The notes under the pieces were generated by a model that did no database searches, was not told the DNA's origin, and saw nothing but the letters and a program-made list of their open reading frames with translations. A DNA stretch of 64,000 nucleotides, taken from contig CM037873.1 in the NCBI GenBank assembly GCA_021292105.1, positions 11,509,489-11,573,488 on the forward strand, written 5' to 3'. The translations under genes and the position numbers were made by a program. Shown here piece after piece: positions 11,845 to 24,000 of the stretch; the stretch's first letter is position 1; each line of letters begins with the position of its first letter. This stretch comes from Anadara kagoshimensis (Eukaryota; Mollusca; Bivalvia; Arcoida; Arcidae).

Positions 11845-12831
11845 AAAGAGGTATGGCGGGTTTGATGTGATTTTGTCCTAAATGGACCGTTTGGTTTTTG
11901 AAAAATAAAAGTCTAAATATTCTTGCACTTAATTTATAAAGCAGCAGCATTTTATTTGGACTTTCAGATTTTGCCTCATACAAAGGTATATTTTACTGGT
12001 ATTTTTTTAATAAGCTCATCTTTGTGCTCTATTATGCTAAAAAATGAAAAATGAGGGGGTTTTCTCGTCTTTGATAATTATTTTCAAAGTGTTCTCCTCG
12101 GAAGACCAACTTTTACATTATTGTTTCTGAAAATATTTTCGAAACGCTATCATTACGAGTGTTAAAAAAATTGGTCCTTCTTAGGAGAAATGGTCATTTT
12201 TTTAAAAATAGGCAAAATTAAAACTGACCACTTCACACACAACTGATGAAATATTTTAACATGGCTAGTACTAACTGCTGTGGTTAGCTCAGTGGGTAGC
12301 GAAGACGCTTAGTAACCTGTAAGACGGGTTCAAATCCCAACCTGATATTTTTTTTTATTTACTCTCCTTATTTTTTTTATATTTTTATCTTTATAAATTA
12401 CTATTGTTCAATTTTCCTTTTTACAAATATAAGTTTTTTTAAAAATGAACATTTTTCTTCTTTCTAAACACACTTCTACTAGCAACATCAAGCCAGGTTA
12501 TATTTTTATACAATAAATCTACACATTTATCACCCGTGAATTCTTAGTGAAGCGTGATGTAAGTTAATATTTTATTGTTCTAGTTTTTCTGTTTACTATA
12601 TAAAGATGAAAAATGAAGATTATGGATGTTAAGGTTTGTTCAATATCTCCGGCTCTTAGGCTATCTTCAAGGAAAAACAAGTTTACAAAAACGAAGCACT
12701 TGTTTTTCATAGACCTGGTCTAATTATAGAACGCGAAATCCTCAGGTGTTTAAAAATACATCGTTACGTCATTCATCTGTTCAAGCAGGAGGCAATGTAA
12801 AAAGCGCCTATCAAACCCGCCATACCTCTTT
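11845..12831. mobile_element. 987-bp TIR element carrying a tRNA-like segment
   Basis: AAAGAGGTATGGCGGGTTTG at the left is exactly inverted at the right (CAAACCCGCCATACCTCTTT). No transposase frame. A tRNA-like insert with Pol III-type features lies at 12276-12356. A target duplication could not be made out. Confidence 0.8.
12276..12356 (+). repeat. tRNA-like SINE head with T-run
   Basis: A box TTAGCTCAGTGGG, B box GGTTCAAATCC about 44 nt later, and a run of nine T that could stop Pol III. A full cloverleaf with paired acceptor stem could not be formed, so this is not called a tRNA gene. Confidence 0.5.
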
Positions 12832-12972
12832 GTTGACCGGTAACCTTTAAGGTCGCTTAAGGTAACCCATATTGCAAACAAGAGGCCAAATGGGCTTTAA
12901 CGGTGTGGTGGTGCTATGTATGTTTCAATTTTTCGTTCATGACAAATGGGCGATTTAAAGTTTTACTACTTT

Positions 12973-12987
12973 AGGTCACTGTGACCT
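12973..12987. promoter_or_regulatory. Consensus estrogen-response-type palindrome
   Basis: AGGTCACTGTGACCT, two perfect AGGTCA half-sites inverted with a 3-bp spacer. Perfect IR3 copies also at 13380-13394, 14258-14272, 14401-14415 and 14517-14531. Binding and function are untested. Confidence 0.6.
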
Positions 12988-13544
12988 TGAATATAGGATC
13001 GAGTTCAACCGGCTTCACAAACTTGGTAGATTCTTTTTCTTGTTGCCACATATCACGTATTAATCTCCTAGGTTTTTCGGTTCATGACAAGACGTATTAA
13101 TGTTTTACTTCTTAAGGTTACAGCTACCTTGAATGTAAGTCACAATCGACCAGCTTCGCAAACTTAGCAGACCTTTCTTTCCTGATGCTATGTATGAAGT
13201 TTCAATCTCATAGACCTTTTGGTTCATAAGATGTTTTACAGCTTTAGATCACTGTGACCTTGAATATAGGTCAAGGTCAAACAGCTTTGCAAACTTAGTA
13301 GAGCTTCATGACCTGATATTATATAAACCTCATAGGCCTTTCGGTTCATAACTAAGATGTTTAACAGTTCAAGTACTTTAGGTCATTGTGACCTTGGATG
13401 TAGCTTCGCAAACTTAGTAGACCAATTTGTGCTATAACAAATTTCAAGTTCAAATGCCTTTTAGTTCACGACAAGTAGATGTTTTAAGGTTTTACAACCT
13501 TGGTAGACCTTTTTGTCCCGATGAGGTTTTAAGCTCATATGACT

Positions 13545-13966
13545 CAGGGTTGTCACAGACATTTGGACTCCAAATTTAAGGACTTTTAGAGTCTTTTCAG
13601 GGTCTCATTTGCAAATTTAAGGCATAATCAGAGGGACAATTTTATAAGAAAAACATTGGTGCAAAGACAACTAAATCAATAAAACAATTACTTGCATGTC
13701 CATAGTAACGGCACTTGAAGTGGGGGTTGGTTTTGGGTGTTCAGGAGGGCCAGGTACCTTTAAATTGCTCATTTCAATGAAACTTATTTATTTTGATCAG
13801 TCTATTTACAACCATTTAATATCAACACAACTAATTTGCAAAATTCAAGGGCTTTTTAAGGCCTTCAGGATAAATTCAAGGGCTTTTTAGGGTCAGACTT
13901 GTTTTTAGGGTCTTTTTAGGGCAAACCTCAAAATTTAAGGACTTTTCCAGACCTGTACGAACCCTG
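13545..13966. mobile_element. 422-bp CAGGGTT TIR element, 5-bp target duplication
   Basis: Ends CAGGGTTGTCACAG and CTGTACGAACCCTG, flanked by TGACT on both sides (13540-13544, 13967-13971). Removing it restores the core repeat of the host element. Same family and same length as 34793-35214. The 64-codon frame inside is not a gene. Confidence 0.9.
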
Positions 13967-14986
13967 TGACTTTCCGTTCATGACAAGATGACATATTTAG
14001 GATTTACTGCTTAAGGTCACAGTGACATTGAATGTAGATTCACTAGATCTTTTTGTCCTGATGCTATTTATTTAGTTTCCAGACCATAGGCCTCTCAGTT
14101 CACAAGATGTTTAAGAGGTTTACTACTTTCACTGTGACCTTGAATGTAGGTCAAGGTCAACAAGCTTCACAAACTTAGTTAACGCTTTTGTCCTGATGCT
14201 ATATATGAAGTTTCAAGTTCATAGGCCTTTTGGTTCATGACAGGATTTTACAGTTTTAGGTCACTGTGACCTTGAATGTAGGTGAAGGTCAACCAGCTTC
14301 ACAAACCTGGTAGAATTTCATGTTCTGGATTTCATATATCAAGTTGCAAGATCATAGGCACTTTGATTCATGACAAGATGTTTTAAAGTTTTACAGCTTT
14401 AGGTCATTATGACCTATGAATGTAGGTCAAGGACAACCAGCTTCTTAAACTAGGTAGAACATCATGTCCTACTGCCATATATGAAATTTCAAGATGTTTA
14501 AAAGAATAACTACTTAAGGTCAATGTGACCTTGAATGTTAGTCAAGGTTAACCAATTTTGCAAACCTTTAAGGGCTTTGTCCAAGGGAGACTATACCAAA
14601 TTTCACCATCACTGGCTTACTGATTCTGAAGAAGTTGAAAATGCTGAATTGTTTAAGATTGCTTCATGTTGACAGACAAACAACTATCACTATAGGTCAG
14701 CTTGAGCCTTTGGCTAAGTGACCTAAAAATGTAATAATTAAAAAGAGTAAAGTGCCAATATGACACATATGGTCCTGTTTTATTCATGACAGATTGATTG
14801 GAATTTACTCCCTCACTCAAGATGATTTCACTTATATCAACGCATCACCAGCTTGATGTGCACCCAAACACAACAACTTCATAAAAACCTTAGCTCTTTT
14901 CTTCGTGTTTAAAAGTAGAATGTCAGATGCAGATAATAATCAATCAGAAACGTAAAAGTTCATTAAATCAAATACAAAAATCCAAA

Positions 14987-15660
14987 AACTTTTAAATGTG
15001 CAATTTCAAAGTTTTTATTATCCTACGACCTTTACCTTGGTAACTCCAACATCATCCTCTTTACCTTGTTAATAGCACCTTAATACATCTTTTTATACAA
15101 AAGTTAAGGAGTAGAAATGGATGAAAAAGATCACTTTTCAAAGTTTTTTATGGCCCTGTGACCTTGACCTTGATGACTCCAATTTGGTATGCGACACATC
15201 CTCTGTCCCTACTTTATATATCTTGTTAATATCACTGTAGGCCAAAGTTTAGTACCTCTTTTGATGCAAAAGTTAAAGAGCGAAATGAATGAGAAAGAGC
15301 AATTTTGTCAGTTTTTATGGACCAGTGACCTTGAGCTTGACGTTTCCAATATGGCACGCAACACATCCTCTTTCCAAACTGTATACATGTATATCTTATA
15401 AATATTATGTAAGCAGAAATGGATAAAAAAAAGTGCAAATTTCAAAGTTTTTATGGTCATGTGACCTTGACGACTCTAATTTGATACATCCTCTTTCCAT
15501 ACTGTATATTTCTTGCTGATATCATTTTGATACTTCTATTTATACACAAGTCATAGAGAGGAAATGGATGAAAAAGTGCAATTTTCAAAGTTTTTATGGT
15601 CCTATGACCTTGACGACTCTAATTTGGTATGTGGTACATCCTCTTTTGGTGTTGTTTACC
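14987..15660. repeat. Degenerate tandem repeat, ~130-175 bp units, about 5 copies
   Basis: Units contain AAATGGATGAAAAAG, TTTTCAAAGTTTTTATGG, GTGACCTTGAC and CACATCCTCTTT in the same order. Probably the core of another pearl-like element whose ends I could not define. Overlapping 63-85 codon frames are repeat artefacts. Confidence 0.75.
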
Positions 15661-16103
15661 TGGTACTCACTAAAGCTAGTGAAAAATATCAACTTTATTT
15701 ATGTTTTTTTGGATTGTTTATGAAATTTAAGTCACAAATACAGGGATTCTGGTAGCAAGTTTTATCAAAATCCAATTAATATTCCAGGAATTATCATCCA
15801 AAAGCCAATCAGATTGCAGTAATGTAATGTATTTAAATAATAAATATGCTGACAAGTTTCTACAAAACCTATCCACTAAAAGAGGAACAATAAAGCAGAT
15901 TTGGCAAGAGACCTGTTCATAATCATGTACATTTAAATCATATCATCACTGTTCATAACATAGATACATGTACAGCCGTCCAGCAATATTGTGGTGGCAG
16001 TGTTTATAAAAATGGGCGAGTCTATTCTATGCACATGGGTATTAATATGGTGTTATGGTATGCATATATTCACACCTTCAAAACAATCTTTATATGATAT
16101 ATA

Positions 16104-16270
16104 TACAGTCCAACCTGCCTTAAAGACCACCTCTATATAAAGGCCAGTTGAATTGTATCCCAGTTGTTCTTTATTCATGTTATTTGAACCTTTATATTAA
16201 GGCCACCTGCCCATAAAGGCCACTTTTACTGGTCCCCTTAGGTGGCCTTTATAGACAGGTTAGATTGTAT
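16104..16270. mobile_element. Palindromic MITE, AACCTGYCTTWAAGGCCAC family, copy 1
   Basis: TACAGTCCAACCTGCCTTAA at the left and TATAGACAGGTTAGATTGTA at the right are inverted, with TA at both ends, as in Tc1/mariner-type MITEs. Other copies at 18406-18582, 40563-40742 and 63463-63646. Confidence 0.8.
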
Positions 16271-17855
16271 TTACATTATATGGACTCTTCCATGTTTATA
16301 GATGGACTATAAATAAATAAATAAATAAACCAACCTTGTTTGTAAATAAATACATTTTGTATGTATTTTAATGGTTTTGCATCTATTTACACAATTATAC
16401 TTCCGTTGAAATAAATATAAGTGGTGTGTGATCAGTATTTTGTTTTTAATACAGAAACAATTAAGTTATAAGTGAAACAGGATGTCATTTCTAAGGTGGT
16501 CCCAAACAAAGTTCAACTGAGAATTCATTTTCCCCAACCATGTCCAAAATCAAAATACAAACAGCCACTGGCACATTGACATCATCCTTAGATTGTTCAT
16601 GTGAGGTTTCTTAAAGATATGTTAGTTTTTTTTAGAAAAGAGGTGGATATTTGTGAAAAAATAGAGTAAATACTATAATCCCCCCCATCATTTGTGGGAC
16701 ATAAATGCATGTAGAAGAAGCCATTGTGTACATGTAGGAGCAACTGTTTAAGTGTAGAAGCAAATGTGTCCATTCCTTCCTAATTACGGGTTATCCGTCT
16801 CTTTTTCCCATGAAACAAAGTAACAACTAAACAATTAAAAAAAAAAAAAAAAAAAAAAAAAAGAAAAACATCTAATACGAATTGTACTTTTCAGTACTTC
16901 GTTTAATATAATTGCATTTAGACATTTTATAAATTAAACAAGCTAAAATAAATAATAAGCAACGTCATTTAAATCTTGTTATCTCAAACTTCTTGATAAG
17001 TCCAGAATAAGTTACTCCTTATTGAACAAAAAAATTCCAGTTCTCATAAAAATCACTCAGATATCTTTTTTTTTTTTTTAGATAAGTAGAATGATTTTTA
17101 GGTCTCAATAAAGTCAATTCAAAGTAAAATCGTAAGTCCTATGAATTTTATAAACTAACAAAACTAAAGAATAGTGACAACTGTGAATGATTTCTCTGTT
17201 GTTGGCATAGAAATAGATATAACTAAGAGAGATACTTTTTTAATTAATTGATCTTGGGTCAACAAAGAAAACCAGGTATTAAACAGCTAATATGAAAGCA
17301 ATGTTGAACATGAGAATGATAAAAAGTATGAGCTTCCCCTTCATCTTTGAACATACAGTAAGTAAAAATAAATTTAATTTCCCTGTGGAGTGAGTTCGAG
17401 ATAACAAAATTCAGCTGTATCTATTTGTGTGTTTCCTGTATTGAGTGCAAACAGAAATAATAACTTATGTCCCTGGGAAAAACTTATGTTCCAAGTAGAA
17501 CATCAACAGAAATTCTTTGCTAAAATGTCACTAATAAGCATAATATTCATGATGATATTCCTTCATTTTTGCATCATTCCAGTTTTGATAGTGAGTACTG
17601 TAAATCTGGTTATTCTCCCGAGTGAAATTTTTTGTAAAATTGTGTTGTTGGAAGTTTGTGAGGGGGTTATTTTTACAATTTTCCCTATTTTTGTGGTACA
17701 AAAGATATAAAAATTGACTTGCTGTTATTTTCAGAAGGGGTAAATTTTGTGATTTTTTTTCAATTTGTGAATATTTCCACCATGCAAAAATAACCATGTA
17801 TACAGTAAATGATTTTACACTTAGGAAACAACTGTTAATCTATTTGTCTGATTGG
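16271..17855. other. Region beyond the LARS1 stop: A-run and weak inverted motif
   Basis: A 34-base A run at 16829-16862 could be a retroposon tail. TTGTTATCTCAAACT near 16978 is inverted at 17392 (AGTTCGAGATAACAA), perhaps an old TIR pair. The LARS1 3' UTR must lie in the right part, but no hexamer marks its end. Frames of 93 and 88 codons at 17429-17797 lack any domain. Confidence 0.45.
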
Positions 17856-18073
17856 TTAAGAACACAGTGTTGTGACAATGTATGTCAACTCTGATCCAAA
17901 GTCCACTTTTTTACCATTAGCTTGTAAAGTCACGAGTTTCGCTGTCAGGTCAATGTGAAACACGCCAGTCTCAGGAACAACAATTTTATTTTTTTCTATG
18001 TCATTATAATCAGGTATAGTCCTCAATCCTTTAACAGGGTCAGAGTACATCATTAACTTTATCTGTGAAACAT
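17856..18073 (-). CDS. LARS1: LARS1 exon 28 with stop codon
   Basis: Last 73 codons, including [20 protein letters not shown] and the ubiquitin-like C-terminal fold ending YIVTTLCS then TAA. The family usually ends with a similar TIIYLVH-like tail, so the stop is where expected. Confidence 0.96.
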
Positions 18074-21000
18074 CTGAAATATTGAAACAAAATACTTTTA
18101 AGTACAGAAAATTACATGTATGTATAAAATCAGGACTACTGCTGGGTCATTTTTGGGGCAGATATTCTGCCCCATTCACATTTCAAAATCTTATGGTTTT
18201 TTCACAATCACTTTGCCAATTTTCACTATTTTAAAAGAATTCAGCTTTAAAAACAATACTGTTTAGTTTTCCCTCATGTATTCATTTTCAAATAGTAATG
18301 GGCCAGTTGTACCATAGATGTGAAGAGATGAACAAACAAATGGGCGGTTAGCAGACCTGCTTTCATTGTTGGTGACACAGGTAAAAAGTTAAAAGTGCAC
18401 CACAGTACTGTCAAACCTGTATATGAAGGCCACCAAAATGAACTAGTAAAAGTGGTGTTTATGAGCAGGTGGTCCTTATATACAGGTTCAAATTACATAG
18501 AGTAATTTAGCTAAAATTTTACTGGCCCTTAGAAACAGATGGTCCTTATACAAAGATGGGCTTTAAGACAAGTTCAACTGTACATGTACATATATTCAAA
18601 TGATTTGAGTAGCCTGACAGTCATACCTTTCATTTTAGATCTGTCTGTCTTTATAAGTCTACTGATGACCTTAACCTTGGTATCACCTTCAAATACTGGC
18701 AGATAAATCTCAAACAATCCACTATATGGCTGAGGATTTACCATCTTTACTGCAACTGAAGGCTGAAATTAAACACAGATAAAATAGGCAATTTAGTACA
18801 ACTAATGTAGGTCTGGCAATATAAAATGGAGAATGAATTGTATTTTTGTAGGTAATCAATACTATTTTATTTTGCTGTTTTGGCAAACAACATTGACCTT
18901 TCCGCTTGACCTTTTATTACAAAGTTCATTTGGGAGACAATTTTGAAATGACATTCCATTTCAGTTATAGATTTTTCACCCTTCAAAGAAATTTCTTGCA
19001 CAGTGATTAATTTACTTGCCAGGGTACATAAAACTGTGCTCCAAATCTGCTGGCATACATGATCGCACATGACATTTAGCGGTAAAAGGGAAGTAACTTT
19101 TTCATTGCAGATCTTTAGTTACAGTAATCAAACATGGTGACAACTTACGTAATTCACACAGAATACAAAATCAGTTAAACAGGCCAAACTAATAATGAAG
19201 GGCGACAGAAACATTATACATGGTTTTGGAAGGTAATTAATGTAATTAAGCTACTACAAACTAACCTCTGTCCTGTATGTAATAAATGGTTTCCCTGGTA
19301 CACAATCCTCTCTGATTTTATCTGTAGCTTCCTCTGAAGGTCTTAGATCTATTCTTTCCATCTACAATACAATTTGATAAAAGCTTGGTAACCTTGATAA
19401 AAATATCACTGCCTAGATTTTTAAAAATGATAAAAAGAGTTATGAAGGTAAGCTGAAAGTTCTGACAAATTGGTGCCACATAAGTCAATAAAAGCATAAA
19501 ACTTATTTCTTCATATCATAGTTCATGAATTAAAGTTTTTTTTCACTTCCATGTACCAGTAATTAAACACTCCTGTATAATACATGTGTATATATTTACT
19601 TTGAGAAGATACAAAAACAGAGTTCTTGTAAAAAAGTGACATACAAGCTGTCCATAGTATATATCACACTTTCAACTTTTCACAAAAAGAATTCTTTAAA
19701 CATCTAAGTGGAATTTTGGATTGGTGCAGATTTCATAGTAAAATGTTATTCTAGAAAAGTACAGGAAATTTTGAAATGCTATTCAAGAATTGCCCACGTT
19801 TTCGAATCATTTCATACTTACATCTAGGGTGGTTGTCAGATATGTTCTGTACAGTTCCAGAACTTCCATCTCATCGAAGTCACATGTTAAGTTAAAAGCC
19901 TTCATGCCCAGTTTATTCACATTTTCCTACAAATTAAAATATTCCTCATTTACAAATCTTTCCATTGATATGCAAGACATGATATCACTTCCATTAACCT
20001 TTAACTGACCAAAGTTTCACAATAATTTCTTAATTAAGATTTTTTCTCTAATTAGGTTCAACTTATTTAAAATCTTAACATTTTTAATTAATTTTAAGAA
20101 TAATCAGGAATTCAAGGAGTCAGTTTGAAGATCATTCAGGAATTTTAAGGAGACATTTTGATCCCATTTGTATTCAATTTAGTCAAATCTGTTTATTTGT
20201 AGTTTCGAAAGAAATTTGATAAATTTAGTTAAGGAACACTTTCTAAAATTAATATAAGAAACAACTGTGAAACTGGGACCCATTATTTTATTTACAATGC
20301 AAAATCATTTTTTTTCATCTAATTAGACACTATTAGTACTTTACTGATATGACTATATTTCCCTATAAATCTTGACTGGGAATAAAACACCATTAATAAA
20401 CGTAACTCTAATAAAAGAAGAAGATCATCATGATCATCAATGCCATCATTATCATTATTCTACACTGACTCTATTCATAATTTGAAAAAAATTAATATTT
20501 TCTGTCAGAGACAAAAACAAAATTTCAACTAATTATCTTGAAATTTAACAAATATATTACCTTGGTTGCCTGTACAAATGGCATCACTTTTTTGGCGTAT
20601 TTTTTCAGGTCTGGTTTTTTGTTTATTTCTGTTGCTATAACTTTGTTGTCAGGAAATCCTCCATTTTTCTGCAAATAAAATAATTTTACCGTGGTAAATT
20701 TTTCCATCATGAATTTGCAATAGAAAGATCCATTATTTTTTTTCCCTAGTTCATTCCACTTGATTTGTACAAACCCACTGATCTGGTACAATGTACATGT
20801 CCTGTATGTTTACAGCAGATTACTCTACAATCCAACATCGACTGCATTTTCCTTCATACCAAATTTGAAGAAAGCCAACTGTGGTAAATCAAACCATATA
20901 CCCATGGCTGTTCATATTTTATAGCGTACTCCCTCATTCACCTTGTGACATCATGTTATGTGTCACAAACATTGTTTAAATGGAGAGAGTTTAAACAGCC

Positions 21001-24000
21001 AAATAGTTTAATTGAAACTTTTTGCAAATAAATAGTAAAATGAAGTTCTAAGATTGCAGCATTTATTTTAATGCTTTTTTAATTTAAGCTTCGCCACATT
21101 GTGATATATTTTTCCACATATGAACTCCATCATGTGTTTTATTCTACCATATACCACAGGTAAATTTTGATTATTTCTCAATAAGTCTGCAGGATATGGT
21201 AGAGCAAATCACTAAGATGGACCAATCTACTACCTTAAACAAGATATGAAAATTAAGTGACAAGATCAGTTTTTCTTTTCATATTTTGTTAAATGCTGTT
21301 ACATGCCTTTGACAGTTTAGATAGACATCATTTTGATCAGCCATTTGTCATGTTTTGATTTAAGTTTACAATTTTTCAGAATGTTTTAAAAAGGTATAGA
21401 AATTAGGTACCTCATACAGTTCTCTCATTGTTATTAACACCGTGTTCTGCCATGGTGGAAATGTCTTGGCTATCCATATTGTCGCATGTGTTGGTTTTTC
21501 AGCTAGTTTCTTTCCTTTACCTGGAGTCTGCAGCTGCTTCAGGCGGACGCGGAAATCATGGGCAGAATCCATCAGATATTGAGACATTTGGATCATTTTT
21601 TCATCCACAGTTCCTGCAACTGGCCAGGAGGCCTTCATGATGGACTGTGTTTTACCTAGAAGTCCCCATATATATTCACATAAATGTGGACATATAGGAC
21701 ACAGCATTAATGTTTGAATTTCTATAAACTTCATGATTAAGTCTCTTTGCATGCCTTCTAGTTCTGTTTCTCTATATTTATCTCTTAATGCCTGCAATAT
21801 ACACATAAATTAGTGTAAATGTAATTAATTTCAAGGGTTTAAATTTCCAGGTTTTGTAATTTCTGACTATTCGCGGGGTGTAATATTCACAGATTTAAGA
21901 AACTCAAGGTCAAGAATATATATTTAAGTGTGGTACAAGTTTTGGCGGAAAAGTTTTGATTGCAAAATAAGCATGAATTAGTATACCATGAATAAAACTT
22001 CACTTGCAGTATCTGGTTTATTGAGTGTCAGTTTAACAATTTTGCTATTTTGTTTTAAACAATTTTAGAAATAATGCAAGTAGCAAGATAATTTTTTTTC
22101 CAAAAAATGCATTGAATTTTTTTTTCAAACGACATGTTCTTTCAAATCTTTTATCCGTCTGTTTCCAATATCAAAATTGTATCCCCTCAATACAGCGCTC
22201 CCTAAGTGGGAGGCCGTGGGTTCGAATCCCAACCAGACTGGATCTGACACAAGACTTGATAGTGGGTAGTGATTGTTCTTTCGCCAAGCACCCGGCATAA
22301 CGAAATATAAGTCACGGTTCTTTCGGATGGGAACTTAAAATAAACAAGGTCCCATGTCACAGTGGGCTTGGCACGCTAAAGAACCCTGCTGTATAATGCC
22401 ATCAGCCCAACACACAGGTGAAATTTCTGCATTTTCGTCTATAGCCGACGACGTCTCGGGATAAGTGAAATATTCTTGACTGGGATGTTTAACACCATTA
22501 CTCAACTAAATTCCCTCAAAACATAACTCGAAAGATATGCCAGAAAGAGCACTGTAATGCTCATCTAGCAATTAACTTATGTATTTAAATAATGACAAGC
22601 AAATGTTATGTAAAATAGTATCATATATCAAAGATGGGGTTAAAATTTCATGTTATTTGCATTATTTGTGAAAATTGGGTCAATGATATTTTCTAAGAAA
22701 ATCCTGTTACATATATTCATTGGCTGGATATCGACTAAATTTATTCAAAATTTAAACAAATTGGGGAGAAAATTTAATCCATGATGGCTATTTTGGTGTC
22801 AATGCTATGTAGTGTAATATCGACCATCCGACAAAAACACTCGCTACAAACTTTTACTATAGCCAGCTGAGCTTAAACCCAGAACATGTAAAACATTATT
22901 GGGAATTTCAAGAATGAAAATGTGTAAGAAATTACTTTTAGTATTTTACCTGAAACTCAAAGAAACCACTCTTTAATGCTTCCTTGTACATCATCTTCTC
23001 ATAGTGGTCCTGTGTCTGCAGAATAGCCTTATCCATCTCACTGAAAAAAAAGTCACAAAATATCCAAAATTACCCTTGATATATTTGATGTCCCATATGT
23101 TCACAAGGATTTATCAAGGGCCTATTTAGGGCCGAAATTCGGCCCCATTCCCAATGGAAAAAACATAGATTTTTTCCCAAAATCATCTGAGAAAATTCCC
23201 AATTAAAAAATTGTGTTGTTTTTAAATGAAAAAGAGAGCAAATTGTGAAGAAGAAAAAAACCAATCACAAAACAGCAAGTATTACACAAAGCGCCTCAAG
23301 ACGGAGGATGCAAAATCAAGTAAAAAGATTCTAGAAATGACAAGTGCAAAGCAAGATGAAAATACTGTTTCTACATCAAAGGCTTTGAAGACCGTAAGTA
23401 AACCGACTTCTGACATAGAGATTGAAAGTAAACTGGCAAAATGCAATGATGGCGAAGTTTTCCAAAAAGAGCAAAAAGTTGATAGTTTTTCCCAATTTTT
23501 AGTTTAGGGCCTTTTCCCAAAAGACCCTGATAAATCCCTGGTTCAAAATTATGCTGGATTTATTTGATGTCCCATAGTTCCATATTTGTTTTATACTCAA
23601 ATTCACATGTGGCCAGTGTAAAAGGAGATGCTTACCCTACCGGAGCAACTGACCTCTCCTTGGTAGAAGTTCACATGTTTAACTTAAGTTACCAGTTTCA
23701 AAGTTTTACTTTTACTTTGGGACTGTGATTTGGACATTGATCGATGTTTGTTTTTGAATTTATTAATTTCAATACCAGAACAATTTCATTAACCTGTAAA
23801 CACTCCCTGGTGTGGTGCTCCACTAAACTGTCATCGATGTGTTGCTCCACTAAAGTTATAAGTCATTGATATTGTGCTGCATGGACATTCCTCTATAATG
23901 TTTTAACCTGCTTTCATACTTAAATGGTACTTACTTCAACAACATCATTCATTACATAATTTAGAATTTTTATATACAATGTATATAACTATAACCTCAG

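Larger units (their letters stand above)
12878..14728. mobile_element. Helentron/pearl-like element with degenerate ~130-bp core repeats
   Basis: It starts ACAAGAGGCCAAATGGGCTT and ends in a hairpin (AGGTCAGCTTGAGCC, TTT, GGCTAAGTGACCT; 14694-14724) followed by AAAAA. The core repeats carry GGTCACTGTGACCTTGAATG and AGGTCAAGGTCAA in most units. End structure and tandem core resemble bivalve pearl elements, which are grouped with Helentron-derived HINEs. No protein is encoded. Another element is inserted at 13545-13966. Confidence 0.7.

Noticed and set aside
12276..12356. Possible genuine tRNA gene
   Set aside because: A and B boxes are present but no paired acceptor stem or sensible anticodon arm could be formed; a SINE head explains it better.
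17429..17797. 93- and 88-codon frames next to the LARS1 stop
   Set aside because: Overlap each other on opposite strands, hydrophobic low-complexity, no domain; most likely the LARS1 3' UTR and chance.
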